Shown one piece after another: positions 39,575 to 49,270 of a stretch of 64,000 nucleotides of DNA. Each line of letters starts with the position of its first letter. Position 1 is the first letter of the stretch. Below the pieces are notes generated by a model. That model had not been told where the DNA came from, ran no database searches, and saw only the letters and a list, made by a program, of their open reading frames with translations. The stretch is from the NCBI RefSeq assembly GCF_022344005.1, contig NZ_CP092190.1, positions 1,517,001 to 1,581,000 on the forward strand. Direction: 5' to 3'. This DNA is from Deinococcus sp. KNUC1210. GTDB taxonomy: Bacteria > Deinococcota > Deinococci > Deinococcales > Deinococcaceae. Both the position numbers and the translations under genes were made by a program.

Positions 39575-42366
39575 CAATTCGCTCCCAGCAGCGTCTGCGC
39601 CGCCGTGTCTCCGGGCTTAGGCAGGTTGTCACGGATGGTCAGCAGCTCGTGTAGCGCCCGCCCGTCGTCTGCGCCATCCTGCACTTCAGCCAGCGCCTGC
39701 ATGGTCTGCCAGTAGGCTTCCGAATTCAGGAAGTCGTGGTCTGACAGGTAGTCCGACACGGCCTGACGGCTGCCCCCTTGCAGCAGTGCCACCGACTTGT
39801 GCATGGCGTCAATCATGCTGACCGCTTCGCCATTACGCGACAGACCCAGATTCTTGTTCTTGGCGCGTTCCTTGAGACTCAGCACCTTCGCCTTGTCGCC
39901 ACTCACCTTAACCAGCCCCTCAAGTCCGGATAGCTCAATCCCCACTGACTGCGCCAGCTTGCGGGCCTCGTCAGAGGGTAATTCTGAGCCGTAGCCCCAA
40001 AGCGACAGCAGCCCGAACTGGGTGGCCGCGTCTACCGCACCTAAGCTTTTTGCACCCAAGACCTGCTCTAGAGCGAACTCCATGACTATTTTGCGAACCT
40101 CATCGAGAAATTCTCCAACCTTAACTGCTTCGCCCGATACACGACGAACTTCATCGTGTTTACTGTACGATTCTAGGCCTGGGCCGATAGCGGACATGAA
40201 GAAATCTGCACCACGAATGCCGGAATCCCAGAACTCGACGAGTTGGGGCCGGATGGCATCCACCATGTCGCGGCGGACATCTTGGAAGTAGCCAATGCTC
40301 CCAGATGTCCGCTTGGTACAATTAATAAAAGTAGAAGAGGCAAGCATAGTTCTGCCTTCATTAGCCGAAAGCTTTGTTCGCATTTCGGTTTTTACTGGCC
40401 ATGAAGATTCCACTACAAAACCGGCAACTATAAGTGCATAAATAAGCGTTTCCCATGCCTCCGTCGATTTATGGGCAAAAACTATTGTAGCCTCTCCGCT
40501 TTTCTTGAGTACCCTGTGCATTTCTTTGAATGCATTGGCCATAGAATTTTCAAAGAATTTTTTTGCTTCATCATTATTATCGTCGTGTCTCGATGGATTC
40601 TGAACAGCTTCTTGAGCTTTAGGAGTTAGAGGAGTTCTAAAATGTTCAGGGTACAAATATCCAATATTTCTTTTCATCCATACATAGAAGAAATCTGATA
40701 ATTCGGCGTAGCTAATCGCGTCATAATAAGGAGGGTCCGTTACTATGGCGTCGATATATTCGTCTTCAAGGGGAATTTTGGTTGCCGAGCCCCGTAGTGT
40801 TGTTGCAATATTTTTTGATGATTTTGAGGTGTTTTTTATGCCAGTCAACACAAATTCTAATGCCCAACCATAGCTCCCAGTGAGGCTACCTATTGGATTT
40901 GTTTCGGCATAATCCCACACCATAGGGATGGCTTGGCGACCAAAAGTGTTAGTTACACCCTCGTCATCATTTCCCCATCTACACAAAGATGAACCATAAT
41001 CGGCCACCTTGTCGAAGGCAAGAGATAAGTATGTCGTAATTACCTGACAGTAATCTTTGTCTAACCCAATTTCAATCGTGTGTTGATTACACGCATATAT
41101 CGCATTTGAGTAAGTTACCAGTGCAAGAGATTGCCGAGGATTGAATATCTCCCCCCAACTTTCAATGCCGTATATAGGGGGCCGAATCTCGCGGCGCCAG
41201 CCTAACATTGGTTCATCAGGAAGACTTGAATACTGTCTCCGCTGCAAAGTAGCTTCAGCGAATCTTTCGGCAACCTGCTCTCCAAGAGCTAATTCTTCTG
41301 AAGATGGTACACGGTAAGATTTAGATGCCTTTGTTCCACTATTAAGTGTTACGGTTGCTATCTGTTTTTGTCCCCAAGTTTTCGCCTTCGCTTGTTGACG
41401 AACGATAGCTACCGAAATAACTGTGTTGCAATAGGGACAGGTAACATTTCCCCCATCCACCGTGCCTTTACTAGGCCAATCATCGCCTTCATCGACCTCT
41501 TCAACCTGAAAGCTAACTGACTTTTGACTCTGATTCCATGAAGGGTAGAGAGCAAGCCTTCTTTTCTTTTTTTGAACTAGCCACCATTGCCTTACTGTGG
41601 GCACTTCAGCTCTACAAGCAGGGTTGGTACAGGTCACTGTCCTGGCCCACAAGTATGCCACCGGCACTTTTCCATCCTCATCAGGCGGATAAAACTCCTG
41701 CAATTCTGCCCGCGCCTTCTCCAACACCCATTCACCCCAGTAGCGCACATCAGTCGCCAGTGGGTTCTGCTTATACGCCCGCTCCCACTCGCCCTCGCTG
41801 CTGCTTATACCCAACCCGCCCTGCTGCGTAGCCTTGCCCTTGTTCTTGGCACTCACCTTGCCCACGCTGCTCGCCTGTGCCTGCCGGTCTTTCTCGAAGA
41901 TGTACTCCGGCACAGGGCGACTGTTCGGTTGCCCGAACTTCTGCGGAAACTCCAGCGTGGCCTTCTGGATGATGTGGGCCACCGGGTTCAGGTCAAGGCT
42001 GTATACCTCGCAGCCCAGTCGCAGGGCTTCCAGCGGAATGGCCCCGCCACCACCGAAGGGGTCGAGCACCTTGGGAGGCACGCCACCGTTGGCCTCCAGC
42101 ACCTTGCGCCGGGCCTCCAGAATGTCGGAGCTGTTACCGTCCTTCACCGCTTCCCAGGGCACGATTTTCTTGACCAGCTCGTAGTTCTCGTCGGTGTCGG
42201 GCACCAGCGTGGCGAACACGGCGGCGCGGCAGGCAGCCAGCGGGCGGCGTGCCCACCAGATGTGCAGCGTCGAAATGTGCCCGTGCCGGATGCTCTTCTC
42301 GCGTGCCGATTCGGTGCTGACCTCAGCCAGCGGCAGACGGTGTTCAATAAGACGTTTGTATGCCAT
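39574..42366 (-). CDS. DUF1156 DNA methyltransferase
   Basis: The 930-residue protein starts with the DUF1156 domain (LIEHRLPLAEVSTESAREKS, HGHISTLHIWWARRPLAACR). The SAM-binding motif is PKVLDPFGGGGAIPLEALRLG; catalytic motif IV DPPYYDAISYAELSDFFYVW lies near residue 542. Cys pairs (CTNPAC; CPYC) may form a zinc finger. A DPPY motif indicates amino-methylation (N6-adenine or N4-cytosine). The central part (about 40.05-41.6 kb) is markedly AT-rich against GC-rich ends. It is the methylase partner of the DUF499 ATPase and SNF2 helicase, probably marking self DNA. Confidence 0.92.
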   Translation of the reverse strand: MAYKRLIEHRLPLAEVSTESAREKSIRHGHISTLHIWWARRPLAACRAAVFATLVPDTDENYELVKKIVPWEAVKDGNSSDILEARRKVLEANGGVPPKVLDPFGGGGAIPLEALRLGCEVYSLDLNPVAHIIQKATLEFPQKFGQPNSRPVPEYIFEKDRQAQASSVGKVSAKNKGKATQQGGLGISSSEGEWERAYKQNPLATDVRYWGEWVLEKARAELQEFYPPDEDGKVPVAYLWARTVTCTNPACRAEVPTVRQWWLVQKKKRRLALYPSWNQSQKSVSFQVEEVDEGDDWPSKGTVDGGNVTCPYCNTVISVAIVRQQAKAKTWGQKQIATVTLNSGTKASKSYRVPSSEELALGEQVAERFAEATLQRRQYSSLPDEPMLGWRREIRPPIYGIESWGEIFNPRQSLALVTYSNAIYACNQHTIEIGLDKDYCQVITTYLSLAFDKVADYGSSLCRWGNDDEGVTNTFGRQAIPMVWDYAETNPIGSLTGSYGWALEFVLTGIKNTSKSSKNIATTLRGSATKIPLEDEYIDAIVTDPPYYDAISYAELSDFFYVWMKRNIGYLYPEHFRTPLTPKAQEAVQNPSRHDDNNDEAKKFFENSMANAFKEMHRVLKKSGEATIVFAHKSTEAWETLIYALIVAGFVVESSWPVKTEMRTKLSANEGRTMLASSTFINCTKRTSGSIGYFQDVRRDMVDAIRPQLVEFWDSGIRGADFFMSAIGPGLESYSKHDEVRRVSGEAVKVGEFLDEVRKIVMEFALEQVLGAKSLGAVDAATQFGLLSLWGYGSELPSDEARKLAQSVGIELSGLEGLVKVSGDKAKVLSLKERAKNKNLGLSRNGEAVSMIDAMHKSVALLQGGSRQAVSDYLSDHDFLNSEAYWQTMQALAEVQDGADDGRALHELLTIRDNLPKPGDTAAQTLLGAN

Positions 42367-42466
42367 GTAGGCTACAGAATACCCGCATGAGAGCGTGATT
42401 CCTGCTCATTTTTCGGCAGCCCGATTGGTTGACTAAACCAGAATCGTGTCCTGTACCATGCAGCCC

Positions 42467-42844
42467 ATGTCAGACGACCTGAGCACGGCTTTCTTCTTCC
42501 AAGGCACCACCCGACTGGACGGACGCGGCGGACTGGTGGTTTATCCGGGCAAGGTAGTCGGAACGTTTGTGCCCGGTATCCCTAGCCCATTCAAACCCGA
42601 TTCCACAACGTTGTACGGCTATGCAGGAGCCATTCAGGAGTATCAGGGCGCGCAGTTCGTGGCCACCGAAGTTGGCATCTACAAAAGCACCACTCAGATG
42701 GGCGGCATCACGAAGATTGAATTCCGGGTCGAGCGCATCTCGGCGGCCTTGCAGGCAACCACGCTGGAGGAAGCAGTGCAGCTCTGGGAAGCCGAACTGG
42801 AAAGGCGACTGGCAACACGCGGCAAGCTGACGCCTGGACTGTAG
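42467..42844 (+). CDS. Hypothetical protein, opposite strand within the defence region
   Basis: The 125-residue protein starts at ATG 42467 (alternatives 42458 and 42446). It is soluble, with mixed alpha/beta character (TRLDGRGGLVVYPGKVVGTF, KSTTQMGGITKIEFRVERIS) and a helical C-terminus (LEEAVQLWEAELERRLATRG). I recognise no family. It is the only plus-strand gene inside the long minus-strand run, between the methylase start and the AlbA_2 gene, so it may have its own promoter and a regulatory or accessory role. Confidence 0.65.
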   Translation: MSDDLSTAFFFQGTTRLDGRGGLVVYPGKVVGTFVPGIPSPFKPDSTTLYGYAGAIQEYQGAQFVATEVGIYKSTTQMGGITKIEFRVERISAALQATTLEEAVQLWEAELERRLATRGKLTPGL

Positions 42845-42960
42845 TGAGTAGAAATTCCACCGAGTATTCCACCAGTGACTGGGAATTTTCCGAATTGAAT
42901 TCCGAGTTACGCGGGGCGGTGTCAGGGTCAATACCGTGCCAGACGTTTCATCCCCACACC

Positions 42961-44715
42961 CTAGGGATTGAACCTTTCCATTTTTTCCGAGTTGGATTCC
43001 GAGTTGGATTCCGAGTTAGATAGAGCCCGTGCTGAGACGTAATAGGCATATCGTCCCTTCTGACCCAGAACAATCTTGCCCTCATCTCGCATCCGCCGCA
43101 GCAGATAATCGGCTTGGCTCGCATCTATTCGGCAGAGCTTTTCGACCTCGGCACGGGTCACCCGCTCGCGAGTCTGAAGGAAATCCAGCACCAGGCTTTC
43201 CTGCTGGGTTTCGTCCAGCCCTTTGCGGTACAGGTAATCGGAATCACGGTCGAGTTCCTGATAAGCGTCAGCACTCAGATGAAAGGTGTGCTTCCGCCGT
43301 CCCCGGCGTTCCAGCAGGCCCCAATCCACCATCTCCTCCAGAGTCCGTCTGGCCCGCAATTCATCACCTTCAAGCAGGCTGGCGGCGTCTTGAACGTCCA
43401 GCTCCTTGAGCCGGGACAGATGGTGCAGCACCAGCAGGTGTGCCCAGTCCATGCGCTGGTGCTTGTCCTGCGCCCGAATGACCATCTCGATGAATTTCGC
43501 GTCTGCGGCACCACCCGGAATCGTGACCGTCACCTTTCGCATCGTGGAACGGTAAGTGGGAGCAGGGCGTCCCAGGCTCAGGACATCCTCAAAGATGCGG
43601 GGAATGCCGCGCCCGCTCCGCTCGACAAGACCCAGATGCCTGAATGCTTCAGCCAGATGCTCGTTGCGGGGGATGGAACCGCTGGTCAGGATGGTCTTGT
43701 CGGTCACACCGTCTACCAGCCCTCCAGGACTGGAGATTTCCAGGTCGCCATCACGGTCCTTGAATTGGAACAGGACGGCACCGAGCAGGGTGTAGTCACG
43801 GTGTACCAGGGCATTGGCGAATGCTTCTCGGACAGCGCGTCGGGGATAGCGAGGTATCGCCGTGCGTTGCAGATTGAGTCCCAGATTGACTTCACGTTCC
43901 GTATTGCGAGCGATGAAAAATCCCTCGAACCGCTCCCAGATACGTAGGAGAGGCTCACGGTAAAAGTCATTGGCCGTGACCCCTCGGCCAGGGTCCAGGT
44001 CCTGTAACGCCACCGAATGAACTGGTACATGCATTTCCAGCGCTTCCTGGGTTCCGGCCAACAGCAGCCCCAGGATAGTCGGCACGAACTTTCCCTCATG
44101 GCGCACGATGAGCTTGAGCGCCACCGCCAGGTCATGGTCGTTCAGCTCCGCCAGATTCTTGGTCGCCTGTGGCTGGGCACGAATGAAGGTACGGATGCGG
44201 TCCAGTTCGGCACGGGAGATGTCCTCGAAGCTCAGCTCTGGAAGCGCACGGGCCGAATGGTCGTAGAGGCCGCGTGTGGCCCGGAGCGAAACGAGTTCAT
44301 CCGGCCCGACAGGAAGACACTGCGGCTTGCCATCCGGGCCGATACCCCGCCGTAAGGTGACCGACCTGCTGGTCGATACAGGAGCCTTGGCCCGCGACAC
44401 CTCGACGACGGCAACCGTTCCGCTGGACGTCGCAACGAAATTACAGCGGATATCTGGCGGCATGCTGCCCAGCAGATAGTTTCGCAGGGCACTGGCCAGA
44501 GCGCTGGCCGAAGAGGCCGCGTGCTTGTCGTGCAAACCAGTAATGTGGCCACTATCTTCAACACCGATGAGTAGGTGCCCCCCTTCATGGTTGGCGAGGC
44601 AGACCACCGCTTCCTGCATGTCATGGTCAGACAGACCCTGCTGACGGTCACTCTTGAATTCGACGGTCAGAGTTTCGCCGCCAGCAATCAGGTCGCGCAG
44701 TTCCTGCTCAGTCAT
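42961..44715 (-). CDS. AlbA_2/Schlafen-type ATP-binding HTH protein
   Basis: The 584-residue protein begins with an AlbA_2 domain (GGETLTVEFKSDRQQG, LANHEGGHLLIGVEDSGHIT). It continues with the GHKL-ATPase-like part of the family (AFANALVHRDYTLLGAVLF, ISSPGGLVDGVTDKTILTS, LVERSGRGIPRIFED) and ends with winged-helix domains. Such proteins occur beside restriction and defence genes and are annotated as transcriptional regulators or RNA/DNA-binding effectors. The C-terminus has a repeated SNSE tail. The start at MTEQELRDLI is chosen; an ATG four codons earlier is possible. It is transcribed between the PLD and methylase genes. Confidence 0.85.
   Translation of the reverse strand: MTEQELRDLIAGGETLTVEFKSDRQQGLSDHDMQEAVVCLANHEGGHLLIGVEDSGHITGLHDKHAASSASALASALRNYLLGSMPPDIRCNFVATSSGTVAVVEVSRAKAPVSTSRSVTLRRGIGPDGKPQCLPVGPDELVSLRATRGLYDHSARALPELSFEDISRAELDRIRTFIRAQPQATKNLAELNDHDLAVALKLIVRHEGKFVPTILGLLLAGTQEALEMHVPVHSVALQDLDPGRGVTANDFYREPLLRIWERFEGFFIARNTEREVNLGLNLQRTAIPRYPRRAVREAFANALVHRDYTLLGAVLFQFKDRDGDLEISSPGGLVDGVTDKTILTSGSIPRNEHLAEAFRHLGLVERSGRGIPRIFEDVLSLGRPAPTYRSTMRKVTVTIPGGAADAKFIEMVIRAQDKHQRMDWAHLLVLHHLSRLKELDVQDAASLLEGDELRARRTLEEMVDWGLLERRGRRKHTFHLSADAYQELDRDSDYLYRKGLDETQQESLVLDFLQTRERVTRAEVEKLCRIDASQADYLLRRMRDEGKIVLGQKGRYAYYVSARALSNSESNSESNSEKMERFNP
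42985..43020. repeat. Three 12-bp tandem repeats at the 3' end of the AlbA_2 gene
   Basis: The unit TTCCGAGTTGGA occurs three times, the last copy with one change. It encodes the SNSE tetrapeptide repeat at the protein C-terminus. Copy-number change would keep the reading frame. Confidence 0.85.
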
Positions 44716-44807
44716 TCCAACCAGCATAGCCTGCGCTCACAGCAGCCGCTGCTGCATCCTGACCTGCTGCATGGCCAGGGCGAGCGGACCGCCCATATCA
44801 TCTGGCT

Positions 44808-45923
44808 CTACCAGGGAAGAAAGAACTGAGCACTGACCTTGAAGGGGTCACGGCTGATGTACTCCTTGAATGCTTTCGTGGCCTGTAGGGCCGCCTGCTC
44901 GGTGTTGAGCGCCACGCCTCTGCGCGATTCAGTCAGAAAGCGGGCGAAGGCACTCTGGAACCGCCTGGTGAAGTCAGTACACAGGTGGTCATGTTCCTGC
45001 TTCAACTCCCTGTCGAATCTGTCTCTGGCGCGTTGTTCGAGGGTGGACAGAAACGCGGTCACCTTCAGCTTGTCCTCGACCCGTAGAACATACAGACCGC
45101 TCGTTCCGGGAACATCTTCCAGCAGGTCGTTCAGCTTGCGCTTCTCAGCCTGCATGAAGGCGCGAAAGCGGCTGGCCAGACTGGTTTCCGGGTCGATGAA
45201 TTCCACGCTGGGATATTTCACCCGGTCCTTCTGCACCACCTCGTTGGCATGCCCCAGCCAGTCGGGTGAGATGGTCAATTGCCCCCCCAGCAGCCGGAAC
45301 GACAGGCGCAGCGCCAGCACACCGAGGTCGGCACTGCCGAGCAGCAACTCGCGGAACTTCTCGCGTTCCTCGACCAGCCGTTCCAGCTCCCGCTGAACGT
45401 CACTGACGGAGAAGGGCTTGCTGTTGGCCCACAGAGATTCCAAGTCCGCACAGGCTTTGGCTGTCAGTGGGTGAGGACCACTCATGGCTTCCAGACTGCT
45501 GTGATGCCACCCATGGCCATGTTCACCGCGTCCCGACAGGTTGGCGCTGCCCAGCCACAGATGGCCGTGCCCGTCCTGCTCGCGGGCATAGACCTTGGCA
45601 TGCAGAGTCGGCATTCGGCGCACCTCCACGCCCCATTCCTGAAACGCCTGTACCGCCTCCAGCTTCGATGTTCCAGACAGGAAATCTTCGGCATTGCCCC
45701 GGATGAGTAGACGGTCTCCCAGCTGAACCAGCCCCAATAGGTCAGCCTCACGGGTGGTCAACCAGGGCGTGACCAGCCAGCGCCGTCCAGGACCATCGAG
45801 GTCAGCCAGCACCGCCCGCCAGCCGACACCGAGATGAATCAGGTCAGCGACGGGGGCGACTTGGCTGGCAGGTTGTCCAGCAGGCACCAGCACGCTGTTA
45901 AACAAACTCCGCTGTTCACTCAA
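44808..45923 (-). CDS. Phospholipase D-like nuclease domain protein
   Basis: The 371-residue protein contains one HKD-type active site, MPTLHAKVYAREQDGHGHLW followed by LGSANLSGRGEHGHGW. This is characteristic of PLD-superfamily nucleases found with SNF2 helicases in defence loci such as DISARM-like systems. The C-terminal half is helical (ERLVEEREKFREL; TLEQRARDRFDRELKQEHDH). Its start overlaps the helicase stop by 4 bases (ATGA), so the two are made together. It is probably the DNA-cleaving part of the helicase module; a dimer would supply the second HKD. Confidence 0.88.
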   Translation of the reverse strand: MSEQRSLFNSVLVPAGQPASQVAPVADLIHLGVGWRAVLADLDGPGRRWLVTPWLTTREADLLGLVQLGDRLLIRGNAEDFLSGTSKLEAVQAFQEWGVEVRRMPTLHAKVYAREQDGHGHLWLGSANLSGRGEHGHGWHHSSLEAMSGPHPLTAKACADLESLWANSKPFSVSDVQRELERLVEEREKFRELLLGSADLGVLALRLSFRLLGGQLTISPDWLGHANEVVQKDRVKYPSVEFIDPETSLASRFRAFMQAEKRKLNDLLEDVPGTSGLYVLRVEDKLKVTAFLSTLEQRARDRFDRELKQEHDHLCTDFTRRFQSAFARFLTESRRGVALNTEQAALQATKAFKEYISRDPFKVSAQFFLPW

Positions 45924-48900
45924 GATGTCGCCCCTTCCTGACTCGATTCTTCAGCCTGTTCTGTTTCGGCCCCGGCCCGCTGCCAGTCGGCTACTGGAAT
46001 CACGTAATGAACCACGGTGACTGCCTCTCCGGGCTGAAGCTTTGCCGCTGGGTTCTGAATGACCGTCAATGTAGGCGTGGTCAGGGCATGGGTCACGACA
46101 TACAGGAAATAGCGTTCCCCCAGCCGCCCGGCGGTAATCCATTCGTTCGGCGTCAACACCACTGCGCCCACGCCTGCCCGCCCCTTCACCTCGATGTACC
46201 GCAGGGCGGTGCCGTCTGCGGCATCGCTGCGGATGTCGTAACCGACGTTTTCGGCACTCACGTCGAACGGCACGCGACCCTCGGCTGCTTCATGCTCTGC
46301 CGTGACGCGCATTCCGGCCAGTTCCACCGCCTTGCGAACAGCGGGGTCCTGCTCATTGGGCAACCCCTGCTCGGCAGGCACCAGCGGCTTCACCAGCGCC
46401 AACGCCAGCAGGTGGGCCGTCTCCGGATGCAGTAGGCTCTCCTGTTCCAGTTCGGCACTCAGCGCCGCTCGGCGTTCGACCAGTTCTCGCTGTCGGCGCT
46501 CCTCCTGACTGATGGCGAGCTTCATGTCACTGCCCTGCATCGCCTTGAGCTTGTGCTGCGCCAGCTTTTTGGTGGACTCCCGCAGCAGGTGGTCGAGACT
46601 CCGGAGACCGTACCGCCGCCGGATATCCACCTCATGCAGCCGTTCAGTGGTGACCTCTTCGAGGAACGGGTCGAGCTGGGTCGCGTACAGCCAGTCCTGA
46701 AGCCCCGCTGTGGCCGCCTGAGCATCCAGCGTTGTCCCGACGGGTCTGGAGGGCAGCGCATCCACCAACGTTCGGGCTGACACAGGGGTGGTCTCCGGGT
46801 CACTGCCCGGCTGGTGCAGCGCCGAGAACATCCGGCGGGACGCCGTCTGTCCCAGCCCATCTGTGACCGCCAGCTCGTAGAACCCCAGTACGCCCGGCTC
46901 CGTCAGGCCGTTCAGCTCAAAGGTGGCCCCCTGGCGCAGGGCAGGCTGCGCGAGCGACAGAATCTCGTCCATCACCAGGTCGAACAGCGGATGGCCGGGA
47001 GCCAGGAAATCGGCGTCGAACGCGGCGTTCTTGTCGAAGGTCGCTTTGAGGTAGTCGGCCACCACGCCCACCCGCTTGCGCCGCAGGTCGAAGGGCACCC
47101 GAAGTCGCCACAGCCCGTCTTGCCGCCGGGTCGCCTCGCCGCCCAGCTTCTGAAGGGCCTGAATGAAGAAGCGGGAGGTGTACTCCGGCTGGATGCGCGT
47201 CAGGTCGCTGCGCTCGCGTTCGGCCCGCAACCTCGACAGGTCGAGATGGCGCTTGGCCAGGGCTTCAAGCGTCACCTCCTTGAGATACTCCACGCGGTCT
47301 GGTGACAGACGTGCTTCGACCATCGCCTGTATCTCGGCCAGACTCCGCCGGCCCAGCAGGTGGTCGAGCATGAGCTGTTCCAGGTCAACGTCGCCCAGCA
47401 GTTCACCGACCACGTCGTAGACTCGGTCGGAACCGAGCTGTTCGCGCATGATTTCCAGCTTGGCGAGCACCAGCGACAGCACGTCCCCTTCCCGTGTCCC
47501 TTCGGCCACCAGGTTGTGAATATGCACCTCGAACTTCTGCCCGTAGCGGTGGATGCGGCCCATCCGCTGCTCCAGCCGCGTCGGGTTCCAGGGCAGGTCG
47601 TAGTTGACCATCACCGAACAGAACTGCAAGTTGATGCCTTCCCCTGCTGCCTCGGTGGCCACCATCACCTGCGCCTCGTCGCGGAACTGTCGTTCGCGCA
47701 GCACCCGCTCTTCCAGATTGAGGCTGCCGTCGATGCTGGTGACTGCGTAGCCTTTCTTATCCAGCACCCCCACCAGAAAAATCAGGGTGTCCTTGTGCTC
47801 GGTAAAGACCAACAGCTTCTCCTGGCCGAGACTCGTCAGCACTTTCAGCAGCTCGGTCAGCTTGCGGTCCTGTTCCAGTCGGGCCAGGAACCGGGCTTCC
47901 TTGCTGAGCGATTCCAGCTCTCTGATTTCCGCTTCCAACTGGGGAAGGTTGCGGGCCAGCGTCAGACGCTCGGCAATACGGTCTTCTAGCTCCCAGCGCT
48001 GCTCTTCGGGCAGGTCTTCCAGTTCGTCCTCCGTCAGGCCGAGGTAGGGGTCTTCGGCCAGATTGTTGACCTCGTCCTTGAGCGTCATCAGCCGCTTGTG
48101 ACGGTTCTCCAGCGATTTGGCAATGGCATAGCTGCTGCTGGCAAGGCGGCGCTGCAACACGGTCATGGCCAACCCGACATTGCGCTTTTTGTCCTCCCAG
48201 GCAAGCCGAAAGTGCTTGGTCACGTAGTCGGTGACGTGCTCGTAGAGCTGCCGCTCGCTAGCCGACAGCCGGAACTGCGGCGTGTGGACGTAGCGGGGCG
48301 GAAAGAGCGGTTTGCCGTCGAAATCCGTCATGTCTTCCTTGAGACGGCGCAGCATCACCGGGTTCTCGCCCTTGGCTGCCGCCTCCTCCAGGAGCTTGGT
48401 GGTGGCGAACAGGTCAGGTTCCAGCAGATTCAGCAGCAGCCGGAACTTCTCGTTGTCACCCTGATGAGGCGTGGCGGTCAGCAGCAGCATGTGGGCGCTG
48501 GTCTGCGACAGGACCTCGCCCAGCCGGTAGCGCTGTGAGCGCTTGATTTCGTTGCCGTACTTGGTGGCCGACAATCGGTGCGACTCGTCCACGATGACCA
48601 TATCCCAGTGAACCCGCTGAAGCTGTTCCAGGTTGGCGTCCCGCTTGGCGAAGTCCACGCTGGTGACCACGAACGGCTGCGATTCCCAGGGATTCTCGCC
48701 GTAGGCCAGACCGGTGATGTCGCGGTTGATGACCTGATACTGTTCCCCGAACTTGTCCCGCAGCTCGCGCCGCCACTGGTCGGTCAGGTTGGCGGGCGTC
48801 ACGATGAGCACGCGAGAGAGCAGGCCTCGGTACTTGAGTTCCTTGAGCAGCAGTCCGGCCATGACGGTTTTGCCTGCGCCGGGGTCATCGGCCAGCAGGA

Positions 48901-49270
48901 AGCGAATGCGGGGCTTCTTGAGCAGCACGCCGTAGACCGCCTCAAGCTGATGCGGCAGGGGGTCGATACGGCTGGCCGACACGGCGAAGAACGGGTCGAA
49001 GGTATAGCCGAGCTGGATGCGCCGGGCCTCGACACCGAGCGAGAACAATTCAGGGTCGGCCTGAAAATCGGTGGCCTCATGTCCCAGATGTTCCTGAATA
49101 GCGCTCAAGGTGACTGCGTCCAGCAGCAGGCGGTGGGTACGGCGTGACGGCTGCCCTTCGGCAATCACGCTGTAGCGTGCGCCCATCGGTTCGATACGGA
49201 GAATGCGGACGGGTTCCGGCCATACCGGCCAGCGAATAAAGCGGTCAACCAGGGTTTCAAAAGAGGACAT
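45920..49270 (-). CDS. SNF2-family helicase with DUF3883 domain
   Basis: The 1,116-residue protein is a Swi2/Snf2-type translocase: Walker A ADDPGAGKTVMAGLLL (128-135), DEAH-box variant DESH at 228-231, TATPHQGDNEKFRLLL, and the C-terminal helicase half with GINLQFCSVMVNYDLPWNP and RMGRIHRYGQ. A C-terminal DUF3883 domain (RYIEVKGRAGVGAVVLTPNEW) resembles nuclease-fold domains with E-x-K. The ATG has AGGAG eight bases upstream. It is the first gene of the long defence operon and would move along foreign DNA for the methylase/nuclease partners. Confidence 0.93.
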   Translation of the reverse strand: MSSFETLVDRFIRWPVWPEPVRILRIEPMGARYSVIAEGQPSRRTHRLLLDAVTLSAIQEHLGHEATDFQADPELFSLGVEARRIQLGYTFDPFFAVSASRIDPLPHQLEAVYGVLLKKPRIRFLLADDPGAGKTVMAGLLLKELKYRGLLSRVLIVTPANLTDQWRRELRDKFGEQYQVINRDITGLAYGENPWESQPFVVTSVDFAKRDANLEQLQRVHWDMVIVDESHRLSATKYGNEIKRSQRYRLGEVLSQTSAHMLLLTATPHQGDNEKFRLLLNLLEPDLFATTKLLEEAAAKGENPVMLRRLKEDMTDFDGKPLFPPRYVHTPQFRLSASERQLYEHVTDYVTKHFRLAWEDKKRNVGLAMTVLQRRLASSSYAIAKSLENRHKRLMTLKDEVNNLAEDPYLGLTEDELEDLPEEQRWELEDRIAERLTLARNLPQLEAEIRELESLSKEARFLARLEQDRKLTELLKVLTSLGQEKLLVFTEHKDTLIFLVGVLDKKGYAVTSIDGSLNLEERVLRERQFRDEAQVMVATEAAGEGINLQFCSVMVNYDLPWNPTRLEQRMGRIHRYGQKFEVHIHNLVAEGTREGDVLSLVLAKLEIMREQLGSDRVYDVVGELLGDVDLEQLMLDHLLGRRSLAEIQAMVEARLSPDRVEYLKEVTLEALAKRHLDLSRLRAERERSDLTRIQPEYTSRFFIQALQKLGGEATRRQDGLWRLRVPFDLRRKRVGVVADYLKATFDKNAAFDADFLAPGHPLFDLVMDEILSLAQPALRQGATFELNGLTEPGVLGFYELAVTDGLGQTASRRMFSALHQPGSDPETTPVSARTLVDALPSRPVGTTLDAQAATAGLQDWLYATQLDPFLEEVTTERLHEVDIRRRYGLRSLDHLLRESTKKLAQHKLKAMQGSDMKLAISQEERRQRELVERRAALSAELEQESLLHPETAHLLALALVKPLVPAEQGLPNEQDPAVRKAVELAGMRVTAEHEAAEGRVPFDVSAENVGYDIRSDAADGTALRYIEVKGRAGVGAVVLTPNEWITAGRLGERYFLYVVTHALTTPTLTVIQNPAAKLQPGEAVTVVHYVIPVADWQRAGAETEQAEESSQEGATS

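Noticed and set aside
45920..49270. DISARM system
   Set aside because: The SNF2 helicase and PLD protein recall DISARM, but no DrmA/DrmB (DUF1998) proteins are present; the DUF1156/DUF499 pair fits an Hma-like type better.
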